Source: Parabacteroides sp. FAFU027
GTDB taxonomy: Bacteria > Bacteroidota > Bacteroidia > Bacteroidales > UBA7332
Assembly (NCBI RefSeq): GCF_022808675.1
Contig: NZ_JAKZKV010000001.1
Span: 1-64,000 of the forward strand
Reading direction: 5' to 3'
Length of the DNA: 64,000 nucleotides
How positions within the stretch are numbered: position 1 is the stretch's first letter; each line of letters starts with the position of its first letter. Shown here piece after piece: positions 53,228 to 63,066 of this stretch. A program made the position numbers and the translations under genes. The notes beneath the pieces are model-generated. The model did no database searches. It saw only the letters and a program-made list of their open reading frames with translations, and was not told where the DNA came from.

Positions 53228-56200
53228 ATGAAGGAGTTAGATTCAATCCTGCAGGAACAACCTGCAACTGAGACTTCCGAGCAGCATCTTTTCCTGGATG
53301 AATTATTCGAGTTAACAGCAGAGAAATATGCTAATTCAACTGCTATCGAAGAAGGCCAAACACGTATAAGTTATGATGAAGCCGATCAAAAAGCCAATCG
53401 CCTTGCCAATTACCTACAATCCATCGGTATAAAACCCGAAGAAAAAGTGGCGATTCTGCTTCCCCGCTGCGCTCAGGTTTATATTGCCATGCTGGCCGTA
53501 TTGAAAGCCGGAGGTGCTTATATCCCCCTTGATCCCGAGATTCCGGGCGAACGGGTGAATTTTATCATGCAGGATTCCGGCGCTAAACTTTTGATTACGG
53601 CTGATGAGATACTGAAACGAATCGCGATTCAGCTGGAAGAATTTCCGGTTTTTAATATTGACCGGCAATCCACAGAGTTGGAAAAATATCCGGCAACCAA
53701 ACCTGTTGTAGATAACCGTTCATCCGCGGACCTTTGTTATATCATTTACACGTCCGGAACCAGCGGACAGCCCAAAGGCGTTTTGCTTGAACACAGGAAT
53801 GTGATGAATTACATCCGGGGCGCACAGCAAATCTACCCGATAGATCATACACACAGAGTTTTGCAGGGATTTTCCGTCTCCTTCGATGCTTCGGTGGAGG
53901 AAATATGGGTGCCTTTTTCCATCGGAGCCACAATCATTGTCGGCACATTCGACATTATGCGTTCGGGAGACCGCTTTGCCTCTATTCTGAATCAACTGAA
54001 TATAACCTTCTTGTCCTGTGCTCCAACTTTGCTTTCTATGGTAAAAGAGGATATTCCGGTGCTGAAAATTCTTATTTTCGGAGGCGAGGTTTGTTCGTCT
54101 GATATTGCCCACCGCTGGTGCAAACCGGAACGAAAGGTTTATAATACCTACGGACCTACCGAAGCGGCTGTCATTGCTACATATTCAATTTTGAATCCGG
54201 ATGAAACCGTAACCATCGGTCGGGCATTGCCTGATTATGAAGTCCTGATTGTGGATGAAGCATTGATGCCAATTAAAAACGATGCAGAAGGTGAAATCCT
54301 GATTGGCGGGGAAAGCATTGCCCGTGGTTATCTCAATCGCGAAGAACTGACTACTCATAAGTTTATCACAACAGACCGATACAACGGAAAGCCCACGCGC
54401 TATTACCGCACCGGTGACCTTGCGAAATATGCACCCAACGGTGAAATCATCTTTGTAGGACGTGCAGATGCTCAGGTAAAAGTTCGCGGTTTCAGGGTGG
54501 AACTGGCAGAGATAGAAGGACTTTTAGTTAAATGTGACGGAATAATGGCAGCTGCTGTCGCGCTTGATGAAAAAACGCAACAACTTGCAGCATTCGTTGT
54601 AAAGCAAGATAGTGTTGAGATCGACCGTGAAGGCATCGCCAATCTGTTGCGATTGAAACTGCCCTATTACATGGTTCCGTCCACTCTCGATATGATTGAT
54701 GAGTTACCAATGACTACCAGTCAAAAGATTGACCGTAAACGTCTGCCAACACCCAAAACGCCACTGGGCTATTCTGCAAAAAAAGAGATCATTTCACCTA
54801 AGATGGATCTGGAAAAAGCATTGGTTGCTGTCATTGCCCGAAACATCAACCGGGACGATATTTCCATGGACGACAGCTTTTTTGAGGATCTGGGCGGACA
54901 TTCGCTTCTGGCGGCTATTGTTGTTTCTGAGCTACGCGAAAATCCGATGTTTAAGAATATGTCGGTGGTGGATGTCTATAAATTCCCGATACTGTCAGAC
55001 CTGGCAAATGAACTGGAAACCAAACAGCCCAAAACAAAGACACAAAAAGAAAGAGACATCCACACACCTTCACGGCGAAGTTACTATACCTGTTCGTTCT
55101 TTCAGGCTGTGTCGATGTTCTTTATCCTGCTGCTCTTCGGGATGGAGTGGTTAGGGCCGTTCTTTGTTTACTCTTACTATTATCAGGCTGAAACCGGTCT
55201 GCTTTATTCACTCGGAATGATGTTGCTGATGTATTTTACCCTGATGCCGGTACTTTCCATCTTTGCCATTCTATTTAAATGGATGGTTATCGGTCGCATC
55301 AAACCGGGAAAATACAAACTGTGGGGCAGCTACTATTTCCGTTTCTGGATCGTCGATAAAATCATTAATGTTTGTCCGGTAAATTACTTCACCGGTACTC
55401 CGCTCATGAATGTTTTCCTGCGCCTGTTAGGTGCAAAAGTGGGCAAAAACGGCTACATCAACACCTCTGCCATTTCCGCATTTGACCTGTTGAAAATTGG
55501 GGATAACGTCAGTATTTGTACCGATACACACCTCCGTGGATACAATATTGCGGACGGCTACCTGCATATCGGTTCAATTCAACTGGAAGATGACTGCTTT
55601 GTCGGAACCCGATGCTGTCTGGCACATAATACAAAGATGGAACGAAACTCTTCGCTCGGAGATTTATCACTGATTCCCGAAGGCAGTACAATTCCTCAGA
55701 ATGAAAGCTGGGTAGGCTCACCTGCCGCTAAAACAGGCATTAACCCGAAACAGAGTAGCCGAAATTTATGGTCCGCCCGAAACTTTGTATTATTTACACT
55801 TAGCATCTTCATTATCCCATTGATTACTATGGTAGCTTATTTCCCGGGGATGATGCTGATTACCCACCTGGATTATGCATCCGAAAACTACCATTTCCTT
55901 TGGTTAACCATCGGGGTCGGCGTTTCATTCGTTGTGCTTCTGACGGTCATTATTACAATCTTAAAATGGTTGATGCTAGGTAATATTAAAGAAGGCAGAT
56001 ATCCGGTCGATTCGCTGTTCTATTACAAGAAATGGTTCTTTGACCAGTTAATGAAACTAAGTCTTCAGGTAATCGGAACGCTTTATACTACACTTTACCT
56101 TCAGATTTGGTTCCGTATGCTTGGTGTCAAAATGGGTAAACGGGTTGAGATTTCTACGGTTGAGTTTATTTCTCCCGATTTGCTGGTAACCGGTGATGAA

Positions 56201-57160
56201 TGTTTTCTGGCAGACTCGGTTTCCGTGGGTGCATCACACGTGCGAAACGGATATATTACCATTGCCAAAGCACATATTGGCAATCGTACTTTTGTTGGGA
56301 ATAGTGCTGTCATCAGCCCCGGAACACAGTTAGGTGACGATGTTTTGGTTGGGGTTTTATCCAAAGTCAATGACGAAAACCTTCCGGCTAAGGATGGAAC
56401 CTCCTGGTTTGGCTCTCCGGCGGTTTATTTGCCAAAACGGGATATAAACAGAGACTTCTCCGCCAAACAAACCTATAAACCAACCCGAAGCCTGTTCGTA
56501 CAACGTTATGCCATCGAATTCTTCCGGGTTACACTGCCGGCAACCCTTTTTATCACCTGTGCCGCCCTGATTACAAACGTCGTATCTTATCTTCAGGTGG
56601 AGAAAGAGCTTTGGGAATTGTTTCTGGTGTTCCCATTCTTATATTTCGGAGCAGCATTATTGGGAACCATCATCACGGCCTTCCTGAAATGGATTATTAT
56701 CGGTGAATATAAGCCATCGAAAAAACCGCTATGGAGCAACTATGTATGGCGCAGCGAGTTGATTACCGGTATTTATGAAAACTTCCTGGTCTTATTTTTC
56801 CTGAATATGCTTACCGGAACGCCTTTTATCAAATATCCTTTGCGAATGCTGGGGTGTAAAATCGGAAAGAAAGTGTGCATGTACACTACACAAATCACAG
56901 AATTTGACCTGATTAAAATGGGGGATTATGCTACCGTCAATGATAACTGCACACTACAAACCCACCTTTTTGAAGACAGGGTAATGAAAATGTCGTACGT
57001 TGATATTGGAAAAAGTTGTAGTATCGGCGGTATGTCGGTGGTGCTTTATGACTCAAAAATGGAAGACCAATCGGTACTGGAACCGCTTTCTGTACTGATG
57101 AAAAGCGAAACGCTTCCGGGGAACTCGGTTTTCGTCGGTGCTCCGGCTAAAAACGTATAA
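53228..57160 (+). CDS. Pls/PosA-like membrane non-ribosomal peptide synthetase
   Basis: 1310 aa. Adenylation domain (about 20-515): IYTSGTSGQPKGV (A3), FDASVEEIW (A4), NTYGPTEAAV (A5), YRTGDLAKY (A7), and the terminal K in SQKIDRKRLP. Carrier domain with phosphopantetheine Ser558 in DLGGHSL. The remaining 700 residues hold three repeats of the same unit: several membrane helices, then a left-handed beta-helix-like hexapeptide region (e.g. KIGDNVSI, KAHIGNRTFVGNSAV, KMGDYATVNDN). This A-T-(TM-C)x3 plan is that of epsilon-poly-lysine synthetase (Pls/PosA). In A4 the residue at the position that binds the side chain is Glu, which suits a basic amino acid substrate. Gene alone, flanked by a terminator. 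Confidence 0.85.
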   Translation: MKELDSILQEQPATETSEQHLFLDELFELTAEKYANSTAIEEGQTRISYDEADQKANRLANYLQSIGIKPEEKVAILLPRCAQVYIAMLAVLKAGGAYIPLDPEIPGERVNFIMQDSGAKLLITADEILKRIAIQLEEFPVFNIDRQSTELEKYPATKPVVDNRSSADLCYIIYTSGTSGQPKGVLLEHRNVMNYIRGAQQIYPIDHTHRVLQGFSVSFDASVEEIWVPFSIGATIIVGTFDIMRSGDRFASILNQLNITFLSCAPTLLSMVKEDIPVLKILIFGGEVCSSDIAHRWCKPERKVYNTYGPTEAAVIATYSILNPDETVTIGRALPDYEVLIVDEALMPIKNDAEGEILIGGESIARGYLNREELTTHKFITTDRYNGKPTRYYRTGDLAKYAPNGEIIFVGRADAQVKVRGFRVELAEIEGLLVKCDGIMAAAVALDEKTQQLAAFVVKQDSVEIDREGIANLLRLKLPYYMVPSTLDMIDELPMTTSQKIDRKRLPTPKTPLGYSAKKEIISPKMDLEKALVAVIARNINRDDISMDDSFFEDLGGHSLLAAIVVSELRENPMFKNMSVVDVYKFPILSDLANELETKQPKTKTQKERDIHTPSRRSYYTCSFFQAVSMFFILLLFGMEWLGPFFVYSYYYQAETGLLYSLGMMLLMYFTLMPVLSIFAILFKWMVIGRIKPGKYKLWGSYYFRFWIVDKIINVCPVNYFTGTPLMNVFLRLLGAKVGKNGYINTSAISAFDLLKIGDNVSICTDTHLRGYNIADGYLHIGSIQLEDDCFVGTRCCLAHNTKMERNSSLGDLSLIPEGSTIPQNESWVGSPAAKTGINPKQSSRNLWSARNFVLFTLSIFIIPLITMVAYFPGMMLITHLDYASENYHFLWLTIGVGVSFVVLLTVIITILKWLMLGNIKEGRYPVDSLFYYKKWFFDQLMKLSLQVIGTLYTTLYLQIWFRMLGVKMGKRVEISTVEFISPDLLVTGDECFLADSVSVGASHVRNGYITIAKAHIGNRTFVGNSAVISPGTQLGDDVLVGVLSKVNDENLPAKDGTSWFGSPAVYLPKRDINRDFSAKQTYKPTRSLFVQRYAIEFFRVTLPATLFITCAALITNVVSYLQVEKELWELFLVFPFLYFGAALLGTIITAFLKWIIIGEYKPSKKPLWSNYVWRSELITGIYENFLVLFFLNMLTGTPFIKYPLRMLGCKIGKKVCMYTTQITEFDLIKMGDYATVNDNCTLQTHLFEDRVMKMSYVDIGKSCSIGGMSVVLYDSKMEDQSVLEPLSVLMKSETLPGNSVFVGAPAKNV

Positions 57161-57162
57161 TT

Positions 57163-57206
57163 AAAAAGACGGACTCAGATCGGAATAATCTGAGCCCGTC
57201 TTTTTT
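57163..57206. terminator. Bidirectional terminator, NRPS / histidine kinase
   Basis: AAAAAGACGG...CTCAGAT pairs with ATCTGAG...CCGTCTTTTTT, about 17 bp of stem with small mismatches, A- and T-runs both sides. Confidence 0.9.
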
Positions 57207-57207
57207 C

Positions 57208-58989
57208 TCAGGCAAGCTTCTTTTTTAGCTTAAACATAAATTCCAAACCTCCTTCCGGCCGGTTCTTGGCCGAAATCTCGCCTTTGTGGAAAAGGACTGC
57301 ATTTTTCACAATAGCAAGTCCTAAGCCAGTCCCTCCTATTTTCCTTGAACGGCCTTTATCGACACGATAAAAACGTTCAAACAAACGATTCAAATGCTCT
57401 TCTGCAACCCCGGTGCCGGTATCGGCAAAGCTGAAATAGTAATATTCGGCATCCTGACGGTAGCAACTGATGGTAATCTTTACATTTTCACCGGCATAGG
57501 TACTGGCATTATCAAACAGATTACGGAAAATAGAATAAACCAGCGATGAATTTCCTTCAATGAAAATCTTTTCGGGCCAGTTTTTAAACTCTACACTGAT
57601 ATTCTTCTTGTCCAGCTCGAGCTGAATCTCATTATGAATATCATGTACTATTCTGGAAACCTCCACATGTTCTATATCAAACAGGGTATTTGCTTCGTCC
57701 ATCCGGTTCAGCATCGAAATATCGCTCAACAAATAGCTTAATCGTTTACTCTGCGCATAACAGCGTTCCAGAAATAGCTGACGTTTGGCAGGGTCAAGGT
57801 CAGGCATCGAAAGAATCGTCTCCATGTACCCCTGAATACTACTCACAGGCGTTTTCAACTCATGGGAAATATTCTGTGTCAGCTGTCGTTTCAGACGGTT
57901 CTCCTCCTCCTGCTGAGTATTGTTGAATATCGAGATTTCAAAGGTTTTATCTTCAAAAATCACACAGTCAATCTCAAAAGATTTACCACCTTTCATGATT
58001 TTCACCTTTTTAGAAACCACCTCTTCCCTTTTTTGACGAAGTGAAAGGCTTGCATCCAGGAAATCGCAGATAGGTGTAAATTCTTTTAATTGAAAAACCT
58101 GCTCGGCATTTTCCAGCGGGAAATCTGAAATCAGGTTAATGTGCTGAATAAAAAGGCTGTTGGTGAGAATTTCTTTTTTCTCTTTGGAAAAAATAGCCAA
58201 TCCCTCACGCGAAAAGCGAAAATGCATAAACAGTTTCTCCCTTTCGATTGAAAGAGCCGTTTTGGTTCGGACAAGACGATGATATATCTTGACCAGTTTC
58301 TCCGATATTTCTCCAATATCATCATTCGAAAAAGAAAACATATTCTCCCGCAACTCGTTTTTCTCTGCACTCACTGCAAAGTCACGCAAATGAGATATAT
58401 TCTTGCCAAGCACATGGGAAAATCGAAACAACGTCAATACCATTAGCAGGAACAGAATTACCAGAAAATAAATAAATTGGTTATCCGGTCGTAGCAACTG
58501 AACTGTTTGGGTATTATACGGAAGAGCTGTCCGAATGTAAAGATTGCCGTATTTCTGGGCAGAATAAAAGAAGTCACGATCAACAGACTCGGAATAACGA
58601 ATGGCATAACCATATCCTTTTTGCCGGGCAGCAATGATTTCCGGGCGGTTAAGGTGGTTGCTCATATTGAAAAAATCATGTCTTTCCGAGTCGAAAAGCA
58701 CCTTACCTTTTAAATCAATGACGGTAATTCGTATTTCTGAAAGGTCTATAAACCGATGGATTTCATTAAACGCCGCATTACTGATTCCATTCTTTTGTAT
58801 CTCATACATTATGAGCGTATTGTATTTGGTCAACGTAGTACTCAGCATCTGTTCACGGAAATATTTTTCACGCTGGTACTGAAATACCGATACAATAATC
58901 ACAAATAGAAAAAAGAGAGAAAAGATGGTAATAAACAACCGTTTATGAAACGGCACGCGCATGGAATTCTTCTTAAAGAATGGTTTCAT
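57208..58989 (-). CDS. Membrane sensor histidine kinase
   Basis: 593 aa. Two membrane helices (LFITIFSLFFLFVIIVSVF near 18-38, FIYFLVILFLLMVLTLF near 172-190) enclose a periplasmic sensor. Next come a HAMP-like linker, a PAS-like region, then HisKA (NISHELKTPVSSIQG, phospho-His near 375) and HATPase (NLFDNA, DTGTGVAEEHL, GGTGLGLAIV). PhoR-like arrangement. Partner of the response regulator upstream (33 bp gap, co-transcribed), signal unknown. Confidence 0.92.
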   Translation of the reverse strand: MKPFFKKNSMRVPFHKRLFITIFSLFFLFVIIVSVFQYQREKYFREQMLSTTLTKYNTLIMYEIQKNGISNAAFNEIHRFIDLSEIRITVIDLKGKVLFDSERHDFFNMSNHLNRPEIIAARQKGYGYAIRYSESVDRDFFYSAQKYGNLYIRTALPYNTQTVQLLRPDNQFIYFLVILFLLMVLTLFRFSHVLGKNISHLRDFAVSAEKNELRENMFSFSNDDIGEISEKLVKIYHRLVRTKTALSIEREKLFMHFRFSREGLAIFSKEKKEILTNSLFIQHINLISDFPLENAEQVFQLKEFTPICDFLDASLSLRQKREEVVSKKVKIMKGGKSFEIDCVIFEDKTFEISIFNNTQQEEENRLKRQLTQNISHELKTPVSSIQGYMETILSMPDLDPAKRQLFLERCYAQSKRLSYLLSDISMLNRMDEANTLFDIEHVEVSRIVHDIHNEIQLELDKKNISVEFKNWPEKIFIEGNSSLVYSIFRNLFDNASTYAGENVKITISCYRQDAEYYYFSFADTGTGVAEEHLNRLFERFYRVDKGRSRKIGGTGLGLAIVKNAVLFHKGEISAKNRPEGGLEFMFKLKKKLA

Positions 58990-59021
58990 TTGCCAGTATT
59001 AATTGTAGTCAAAAAAGCAAC

Positions 59022-59717
59022 TTAGACTTCGAAACAATAACCAAAACCCAGTCGGGTAACGATATTTTTACCGTATTGTCCGATTTTCTTGCGGAGGCGC
59101 GTTATGTTCACGTCAATAGTGCGATCCAGTACAAAGACTTCATCGGTCCAGACTTTTGACAAAATCTCTTCGCGCGAAAAGACCCGTCCCTGTTGCCCCA
59201 GTAAAAGTTTCAGGATTTCAAACTCTTTTTTGGTCAGAGAAACCTCTTCACCATCCACGGTCGTCTTCTTCTGACTGATATTCATGACCAGGTTGTCATA
59301 CTGAACGATTTCCTCTTTGGATTTATCGTTGCCTTTCTCCTTTGAACTTCCCCGTCTGACCACCGCCTTTACACGTGCCACCACTTCCCGTATAGAGAAT
59401 GGTTTTGAGATATAATCATCGGCACCGATATTGAAGCCGGTGAGCATATCGTTTTCAGCATCCCTTGCCGTCAGGAATATAATGGGAATGGAAGCAGTTT
59501 TCTCTTCTTTTTTGAGCATATTTGCCAGCTTAAATCCGGAGATTTCGCCCATCATCACATCCAGTAATAACAACTGGTATTCGGGAAGATTAAGCTTCAG
59601 CGCCTCTTCCGCAGAATTGGCAGTATCAACTACATAGCCCTCATTTTCGAGGTTAAACTTCAGAATCTCACACAAATCCTCTTCGTCATCTACGACAAGT
59701 ATCCTGTTAATATCCAT
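59022..59717 (-). CDS. OmpR/PhoB-family response regulator
   Basis: 231 aa. Receiver domain with acidic pocket D10-D11, phosphorylation site D53 (LLLLDVMMG) and K105-like KPF. C-terminal winged helix (VSLTKKEFEILKLLLGQ, RTIDVNITRLRKKIG). Pairs with the kinase after it. Target promoters not identifiable in the window. First gene of the two-gene leftward operon. Confidence 0.95.
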   Translation of the reverse strand: MDINRILVVDDEEDLCEILKFNLENEGYVVDTANSAEEALKLNLPEYQLLLLDVMMGEISGFKLANMLKKEEKTASIPIIFLTARDAENDMLTGFNIGADDYISKPFSIREVVARVKAVVRRGSSKEKGNDKSKEEIVQYDNLVMNISQKKTTVDGEEVSLTKKEFEILKLLLGQQGRVFSREEILSKVWTDEVFVLDRTIDVNITRLRKKIGQYGKNIVTRLGFGYCFEV

Positions 59718-59864
59718 AACTGTAAATATGATTAAGATTATATTGCAAAGCTATTGAAAGTCATGCCGAATGCTGTTTCTATACAATGAAATAAATATTA
59801 CAAACCTGCTACAAAGCCAGAATCTGAGCAAATATTCATAAATTGCAGCCTCAAAACTGCGCAC

Positions 59865-62747
59865 ATGAAACCATTCTTATATAAAGTAGCTGAGGCGAAC
59901 CTCGAATATTACAAAGATACGATTAGCGAGCAAATATTTGTATTTCCCAACCGACGTGCCGGAATCTTTTTCCAGAAATACCTGGCTATGCTGTCGGAAA
60001 AGCCGATGTTTTCACCCCAAATTACAACCGTCAACGATCTCTTTCGTTCATTTACCTCTTTTAGGGTCTGTGACCGTATCAACCTGCTGTTTAAGCTATA
60101 CCATCTCTACATCTCCATTTCCAAAAGCAGTGAAACATTCGATGAATTTGCCTTTTGGGGAGAGATGATTCTCAATGACTTTGATGATGTGGATAAATAT
60201 GTGGTAAATGCCCGCCAGCTTTTTTCCAACATCCGTGATTTAAAGGAAATCGATAACGGACTGGATGGATTAACGGAAGAGCAAATTGCCGCAATCAAGG
60301 AGTTTTGGTACAATTTCCGCCCCGAGAAGCAAGGTAAAACCAAAGATGACTTCCTGTCAACCTGGGAGATTCTTTACCCGCTTTACCAGGCATTCCGCGA
60401 AGAACTGGAAACTGAAAACAACGTTTACGAAGGAATGATTTTCCGGGAAGTGGCAGAACGTATCATTCATAAGGAAGCATTGGACTTACCTAAAGGAAAA
60501 ATCATATTCGTAGGGTTAAATGCACTTTCCCGCACTGAGGAAATCCTGCTTGAATATTTGCAAAAAGAAGAAGCAGCCGACTTCTACTGGGACATTGAGT
60601 CTCCTCAAGTGGTGGATGAAGACAACCGTTCTTCGCTGTTCATCAACCGATACAGCCGTCAGTTTCCCTCATTGCTTACCATTACCAAAGATAAAGAGAC
60701 TACGACTCCAAACATTGAGCTGATTGGTATTCCATCAGCCACCGGACTGGCCAAACAGGTCTATGAAATCGTGGAAAAGTGGATAAAAGATGGCCATATT
60801 GCCGACACGGAAAAGGCAATAAATACGGCCATCGTCCTACCCGACGAACAGTTGTTGCTACCCACGCTCTACGCCATTCCGGAAAGTATTTCCACCATCA
60901 ATGTCACGATGGGCTATCCCCTCGCCTCCTCTCCGATTGCCGGACTGATGGAGCACCTGTTTGCCATGCAGGAAAACTGGCGAATGGTGCGGAAGCAACC
61001 GGCTTTCTACTACCGTTTCTTGCTGCCGGTATTGAACCACCGCTATATTACCAATCTTGCTCCTGAGGCCTGCGAAAAGATTTACCAAAACATACTGTCA
61101 TTCAACCGGATATTTATCGAAACCTCTGACTTTGAGAAGAATCCTCTTTTGTCAAAAATATTCAAACCGGTTAAGTCGGGAGATGATATTGCCGCTTACC
61201 TGATGGAAGTATTGGAACAAATACAAAAGCACTACAAAGCACAATACGATGAGAATGAGGAGGACGAAAGCGAAAAGATGACTATGTCCAACCTGGAGCG
61301 GGAGTTTATCTATCATTACTACATCACGGTCAGTCGAATGCGCGAAGTGATGGCCGAGACTGATGTACAAATGTCATCCGATACTTTCTTCCGTTTACTG
61401 CGCCAGATGGTGACTGGGGTAAGTATTCCGTTTCAGGGAGAACCTCTTTCGGGGCTTCAAGTGATGGGGGTATTGGAAACACGCGCCCTGGACTTCGAAA
61501 ACATCATTATTCTTTCGATGAATGAAGGCGTTTTTCCGTTGAGGGGAGCCACAAACTCCTTCATACCCTACAATTTGCGGGTCGGTTTCGGCCTGACCAC
61601 GTTTGAGCATCAGGACAGCGTTTATGCCTATCACTTCTACCGGATGATTTACCGGGCAAAGAACATTTCACTGCTTTATGATACCCGAAGTGAAGGCATG
61701 CAGACCGGAGAAGTCAGTCGCTATCTGCATCAGATGAAATATCATTACCGGATGCCTATAGCAGAAAAGCTTATTACCTACGATATTTCCCTACACCAGA
61801 ATCGCCCCATTGCCATAGAAAAGAACGAGCGTATCCAGCAACAACTGCAACGTTTTCTCGAAAGTGGCGACCGCGCATTATCTGCCAGTGCGATAAACAC
61901 TTACCTCGATTGTCCGCTGAAATTCTATTTTCAGGAAATCGAAAAAATCAGCGAAGAGGAAGAGGTCTCTGAAGAGCTGGAAGCCAATCAGTTCGGAAGC
62001 ATGTTTCACCGCATCATGGAGAACATCTACGAGCCGATGAAAAATCGGGTACTTCAGGCGGAAACGTTGGAAGGCATTCAGAAAAATCATGTTTTACTGG
62101 ATAAAGAGGTAGAAAATGCGTTTATGGAGTTTGTCTTCAAGACTGACAAACCGCAAGAGCTGACCGGCAATAACTTCCTGATTGGTGCAGTTTTAAAACG
62201 TTATGTGCAACAAGTACTTGAAGTCGACCGCAAGCTTACTCCTTTTACCTACCGCGCTTCCGAAGAACGCATCGAAGATATTATTTCGACCGATTCGGAC
62301 CTGACTGTGAAGTTAAAAGGCTCTATTGACCGCGTGGATGAAGTCAATGAAATTACCCGCATCATCGACTACAAAACCGGAGCCGGAGTCTCCACATTCA
62401 ATGAACTGAGCGATCTGTTTAACAGCGAACAAAAGAAGCGTCCCAAAGCAGTCATGCAGGTATTCCTCTACGCCTGGCTATACAAGCGCAAGTACAAAAC
62501 GGCTGATATTTCGCCCGGAATCTACTATCTGCGGGAGATTTTCGGTGATTTTGACCCGATTGTCGCTGTTTCGGCAATAAAAGGAAAAAAAGAAAAAGTG
62601 GAAGACTTCAACATATTATATGCCGACTTTGAGCAGGGATTAAAGAATTGTTTGGATGAAATATTCAATTTGGATAAAAAGTTCGTCCAGACGGGAATTG
62701 AAGAGCATTGTACGTATTGTTCATTCAAAGAGATTTGCAGAAAATAA
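59865..62747 (+). CDS. AddB-like iron-sulfur nuclease/helicase-type protein
   Basis: 960 aa. N-terminal inactivated helicase-like half starting IFVFPNRRAGIFFQKYLA. C-terminal PD-(D/E)xK (RecB-family) nuclease: GSMFHRIMENIY, and RIIDYKTGAG with D835 and K837. A four-cysteine 4Fe-4S set, C683 (LDCPLKFY) plus C949-x2-C952-x5-C958 (CTYCSFKEIC), matches AddB. With an AddA-type helicase it would process DNA ends for recombination. No AddA gene is adjacent. The genes to either side are unrelated. Confidence 0.85.
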   Translation: MKPFLYKVAEANLEYYKDTISEQIFVFPNRRAGIFFQKYLAMLSEKPMFSPQITTVNDLFRSFTSFRVCDRINLLFKLYHLYISISKSSETFDEFAFWGEMILNDFDDVDKYVVNARQLFSNIRDLKEIDNGLDGLTEEQIAAIKEFWYNFRPEKQGKTKDDFLSTWEILYPLYQAFREELETENNVYEGMIFREVAERIIHKEALDLPKGKIIFVGLNALSRTEEILLEYLQKEEAADFYWDIESPQVVDEDNRSSLFINRYSRQFPSLLTITKDKETTTPNIELIGIPSATGLAKQVYEIVEKWIKDGHIADTEKAINTAIVLPDEQLLLPTLYAIPESISTINVTMGYPLASSPIAGLMEHLFAMQENWRMVRKQPAFYYRFLLPVLNHRYITNLAPEACEKIYQNILSFNRIFIETSDFEKNPLLSKIFKPVKSGDDIAAYLMEVLEQIQKHYKAQYDENEEDESEKMTMSNLEREFIYHYYITVSRMREVMAETDVQMSSDTFFRLLRQMVTGVSIPFQGEPLSGLQVMGVLETRALDFENIIILSMNEGVFPLRGATNSFIPYNLRVGFGLTTFEHQDSVYAYHFYRMIYRAKNISLLYDTRSEGMQTGEVSRYLHQMKYHYRMPIAEKLITYDISLHQNRPIAIEKNERIQQQLQRFLESGDRALSASAINTYLDCPLKFYFQEIEKISEEEEVSEELEANQFGSMFHRIMENIYEPMKNRVLQAETLEGIQKNHVLLDKEVENAFMEFVFKTDKPQELTGNNFLIGAVLKRYVQQVLEVDRKLTPFTYRASEERIEDIISTDSDLTVKLKGSIDRVDEVNEITRIIDYKTGAGVSTFNELSDLFNSEQKKRPKAVMQVFLYAWLYKRKYKTADISPGIYYLREIFGDFDPIVAVSAIKGKKEKVEDFNILYADFEQGLKNCLDEIFNLDKKFVQTGIEEHCTYCSFKEICRK

Positions 62748-63066
62748 CAATAGCTTATTTCAGACCAAGGATTTACACAAAACAGCTTATTCCACATTTT
62801 GGATATCATTTTGTCAGTCAAACGATTCCAAACGCCAGAATTACTATCAAAAAGACAGAATTCAAGCAAAAAGCCATTTTTTTCGTACCAATTAATTATA
62901 AAAATGAGGATTTAGGTCTGTTTTATCACAAAAATCGCTATTTTTGCACGGAATTGAAAAAGCGGCTTCAGTCATGAACGTCCGTCTTTTTTTTGCCCTC
63001 TTAGGGATGGGCCTTTTCAGTAAAATTGAATTTTACCTTTATCTAAAAAATATAATTTCAAACTTT
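62748..63066. other. asnB upstream region
   Basis: 319 bp without a called gene. A -7 element TATTTTTG (62939-62946) gives asnB a leader of about 115 nt. An ATG at 62974 is in frame with asnB but would put 31 residues before the essential Cys2. No hairpin terminator for the preceding gene was seen. Confidence 0.5.
62939..62946 (+). promoter_or_regulatory. -7 element of the asnB promoter
   Basis: TATTTTTG, an exact TAnnTTTG. TCTG stands 18 nt upstream as a weak -33 box. Confidence 0.55.
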
